From Arthrobacter sp. MAHUQ-56 (GTDB lineage Bacteria > Actinomycetota > Actinomycetes > Actinomycetales > Micrococcaceae): a stretch of 64,000 bases of DNA. Shown here piece after piece: positions 61,788-64,000 of the stretch (positions within the stretch are counted from its first letter, which is position 1; each line of letters opens with the position of its first letter). The notes beneath the pieces are model-generated. The model made no database searches, was not told the DNA's origin, and worked only from the letters and a program-made list of their open reading frames with translations. The stretch is from contig NZ_JAIFZQ010000016.1 in NCBI RefSeq assembly GCF_019710585.1, forward strand, positions 248,001 to 312,000, in the 5' to 3' direction. A program made the translations under genes and the position numbers.

Positions 61788-61880
61788 CAGAGATAGTTCT
61801 CTGTTTCCTATGTCATATCTTGCTATCAGTCTGTAATCTTTGAGCAGTCTGGTCTCACCAAATTACAAGATCTGTAATTT
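61788..61880. promoter_or_regulatory. AT-rich, palindrome-rich promoter region of the subtilase
   Basis: CAGAGA (61788-61793) and TCTCTG (61798-61803) form a short inverted repeat, and AAATTACA (61860-61867) and TGTAATTT (61873-61880) an 8-bp one with a 5-base centre. A further TGTAAT occurs between them at 61831-61836. The stretch is far more AT-rich than the genome around it. Possible -35 TTGAGC about 61840. Regulator unknown. Confidence 0.5.
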
Positions 61881-61946
61881 CCTCTGGCGTGCCAGTCGTT
61901 CGGCCGCCCCTCATTGACTGGGCGGCACCTCGTGAAAGGGTTGCGC

Positions 61947-64000
61947 GTGAATTCAACTGGAAAGAGCCCCTTGCGGGCTGGGGGACTCCGGAAGGCTGCG
62001 GCGCTTGCCGTCGGGCTGCCCCTTCTCCTTGGGTCGTTGGTGGCTGGCCCCGCATCGGCGGCACCGGAAGGCCGGGGGCAAGGGGATACGGCCGCCGGCG
62101 CCCAGGGCACTCAGTTCAAGGACGGCCGGTACATTGTGGTGCTGGCCGGACCGGCAGCTGCTGCTTATGAAGGCCAGACCCCGGGGCTTGGAGCAACCAA
62201 GCCGCAGCAGGGCAGGAAGCTGGATGCGGGCAGCGCCAACTTCAAGGCCTACGACGCCCACCTGCGCCAGCAGCAGCGTGACGTCGCTGCCGGTCAAGGA
62301 GTGACCCCTGCCAAGCAGTACACCGCTGCGCTGAACGGGTTCACCGCAGCATTGACGGCGGCGCAGGCCGCCGCGCTGTCGAAGGACAGCCGGGTCCTGG
62401 TGGTGGCGCCCGACGTCGAGAACAAGCCGGACTACACCACCACCGACTTCCTCAAGCTCACCGGCCCTGAGGGCATGTGGGCAACGCAGTTCGGCGGGGA
62501 GGCAAATGCCGGAAAGGGCGTGGTGGTCGGTGTCATCGACTCCGGCTACGCTCCGGACAACCCTTTCCTCCAGGGTGAACCTGTGGCACCCCTGCAGGGC
62601 AAGCCGCAAGTGGGGGTCCCTTACCGCACCGCCGAAGGCAGGATCGCCATGCTGAAGGCGGACGGCACCACCTTCGAGGGCGAATGCCAAAAGGGCCAAG
62701 GAAGCGGGGCGGCGTTTGATGGCTCACTGTGCAACTCAAAAGTCGTTAGCGCCCGCTACTTCGCTGATTCCTTCCTCCAGTACGTGGCCCCGGAGAACCG
62801 GGCGCCGGAAGAACTCATTTCCCCCGTGGACGTGGGCAGCCACGGCACGCACACCGCCACCACCGCCGCCGGCAACGCCAATGTCGAACAGGTGATCGAC
62901 GGCGCCAGCTTCGGCAAGAGCTCGGGCGTGGCACCCGCCGCGAAGGTCTCCGTCTACAAAGTCTGCTGGGAGGACACCAACCCGGATACCGGCGGTTGCT
63001 ACTCCTCTGCTTCAGTAGAGGCCGTGGATGCAGCCCTCAAGGACGGCGTGGACGTCCTGAATTACTCCATTTCGGGAAACAACAACAACACCACTGATCC
63101 TGTGGCGCTGGCATTCCTCAATGCCGCCGCTGCCGGCGTCTTCGTCTCCGCCTCGGCAGGCAACTCCGGCCCTGCGGCTTCCACTGTCAACCACGCCTCG
63201 CCCTGGCTCACCACTGTGGCTGCTTCCACTTTCCCCAGCGACCTGCTCGGAACCGTCAAGGTCTCTGACGGTTCGCTGTACCGCGGGGCATCCATCATGA
63301 AGACGGAAGTGGCTGACAAGCCCACGGTCATTGCTGCGGCGGCCGCTGCCGCAGGCGCCACCAATGCCAACCTCTGTGCCCCGGGCTCACTGGATCCGGC
63401 GAAGGTGGCAGGCAAGGTGGTGGTCTGCGACCGCGGTGTCGTGGACCGGACCGCCAAGAGCCAAGAGGTCCTGGACAAAGGCGGCGTGGGCATGATCCTG
63501 GTGAACCTCACCAGCAGCTCCGAGGACGCGGACAACCACGTGCTGCCGACCGTCCACGTCAATGCGCCCAAGAGCCTAGAACTTAAGTCCAAGCTGGAAG
63601 GAAACCCGGCGCTGACCGTCAGCCTGGTGAAGGGCGACTTGACCGGGCTGCCGCCGGCTCCCGCACCGCAGATCGCAGGATTCTCGTCCCGCGGCCCCAC
63701 CCTTGCCTCCGGCGGCGACCTGCTCAAGCCGGACATCGCCGCGCCGGGCGTCAACGTCCTTGCCGGCGTCTCCACCATCGGCAACGACGGTGACCAGTTC
63801 GGATTCATGTCCGGCACGTCCATGGCGGCCCCGCACATTTCCGGCTTCGGTGCCCTGGTGCTGGGCAAGCAGCCGTCATGGGGTCCCGCGATGGTCAAGT
63901 CCGCGATGATGACCACCGCCTACCCGCTGGTCAACGCTGACGGCTCGGCCAACACCGATCCCTTCCAGGGCGGAGCGGGCCACATCGATTCCACCCGCGT
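61947..64000 (+). CDS. Secreted subtilisin-like (S8) serine protease, partial at right edge
   Basis: The frame from GTG 61947 is open to the end of the window (over 684 residues), so the 3' part is missing. GAAAGGG lies 6 bases before the start. Signal peptide about 1-36 (PLRAGGLRKAAALAVGLPLL onward, cleaved after PASA). A propeptide of the inhibitor I9 type follows (GRYIVVLAGPAAAAYEG to LVVAPDV), then the S8 catalytic domain: Asp198 in VGVIDSGYAPD, His299 in GSHGTHTATTA and Ser625 in GTSMAAPH. A protease-associated (PA) domain is inserted between His and Ser (about residues 480-555, LCAPGSLDPAKVAGKVVVCD), the plant-subtilase-like form. Probably a secreted, nutrient-acquiring protease. Confidence 0.92.
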   Translation, partial: MNSTGKSPLRAGGLRKAAALAVGLPLLLGSLVAGPASAAPEGRGQGDTAAGAQGTQFKDGRYIVVLAGPAAAAYEGQTPGLGATKPQQGRKLDAGSANFKAYDAHLRQQQRDVAAGQGVTPAKQYTAALNGFTAALTAAQAAALSKDSRVLVVAPDVENKPDYTTTDFLKLTGPEGMWATQFGGEANAGKGVVVGVIDSGYAPDNPFLQGEPVAPLQGKPQVGVPYRTAEGRIAMLKADGTTFEGECQKGQGSGAAFDGSLCNSKVVSARYFADSFLQYVAPENRAPEELISPVDVGSHGTHTATTAAGNANVEQVIDGASFGKSSGVAPAAKVSVYKVCWEDTNPDTGGCYSSASVEAVDAALKDGVDVLNYSISGNNNNTTDPVALAFLNAAAAGVFVSASAGNSGPAASTVNHASPWLTTVAASTFPSDLLGTVKVSDGSLYRGASIMKTEVADKPTVIAAAAAAAGATNANLCAPGSLDPAKVAGKVVVCDRGVVDRTAKSQEVLDKGGVGMILVNLTSSSEDADNHVLPTVHVNAPKSLELKSKLEGNPALTVSLVKGDLTGLPPAPAPQIAGFSSRGPTLASGGDLLKPDIAAPGVNVLAGVSTIGNDGDQFGFMSGTSMAAPHISGFGALVLGKQPSWGPAMVKSAMMTTAYPLVNADGSANTDPFQGGAGHIDSTR

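Overview
This looks like chromosomal DNA of a high-GC actinobacterium of the Micrococcaceae, most like Arthrobacter or Pseudarthrobacter. That placement is inference from gene content and style: many GTG/TTG starts, ATGA/GTGA gene overlaps, a tRNA-Glu/Asp/Phe cluster, a multi-gene Asp23 operon, a purSQL cluster in PurS/PurQ/small-PurL form, and DUF3151 next to class II aldolase. No phage, plasmid, rRNA or CRISPR locus was seen. The left edge cuts a PEP-utilising enzyme and the right edge cuts a secreted subtilisin-like protease.

Layout. 1-9 kb: 3' end of a PEP-utilising enzyme, a LolA/RseB-like exported protein coupled to a two-gene ABC exporter, then on the minus strand a secreted NlpC/P60 hydrolase, a CDF metal exporter, a small metallopeptidase, a DMT exporter and a PHP phosphoesterase. 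9-14 kb: three tRNAs, a secreted levansucrase with a long leader, and a five-gene translationally coupled Asp23/AmaP-type envelope-stress operon. 14-21 kb: an alpha-glucoside module (GH13 hydrolase, divergent binding protein, two permeases, a small membrane protein and a LacI regulator); a LacI-type operator lies in the divergent promoter and a near-identical one upstream of levansucrase. 21-29 kb: exonuclease III, then valine/branched-chain catabolism (mmsA, HIBYL-CoA hydrolase, mmsB, enoyl-CoA hydratase), with a DedA protein before an acyl-CoA dehydrogenase.

29-34 kb: TipA-like MerR regulator, cold shock protein, and a two-component system divergent from an exported HbpS/GlcG protein, an arrangement like the known SenS-SenR-HbpS redox/heme sensor. 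34-39 kb: a short-chain acid/acetoacetate module (thiolase, CoA-transferase B, AtoE transporter, CoA-transferase A) facing a divergent IclR regulator with two matching palindromes. 39-46 kb: nadE, then an FAD oxidoreductase that reads without a stop into pyrE, a flavin reductase/ArsR divergent pair, and a GAF-ANTAR plus STAS-like pair. 46-61 kb: housekeeping genes (HAD phosphatase, SpoU methyltransferase, fbaA, purA, purSQL) mixed with small conserved proteins. Within this block a Vsr/DUF559-type endonuclease-like gene is bounded by 13-bp inverted repeats that are part of two related hairpins. 61.9 kb to the edge: the subtilase with an unusually AT-rich, palindrome-rich promoter region.

Most functions are family-level calls from motifs visible in the translations. 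No similarity search was run.
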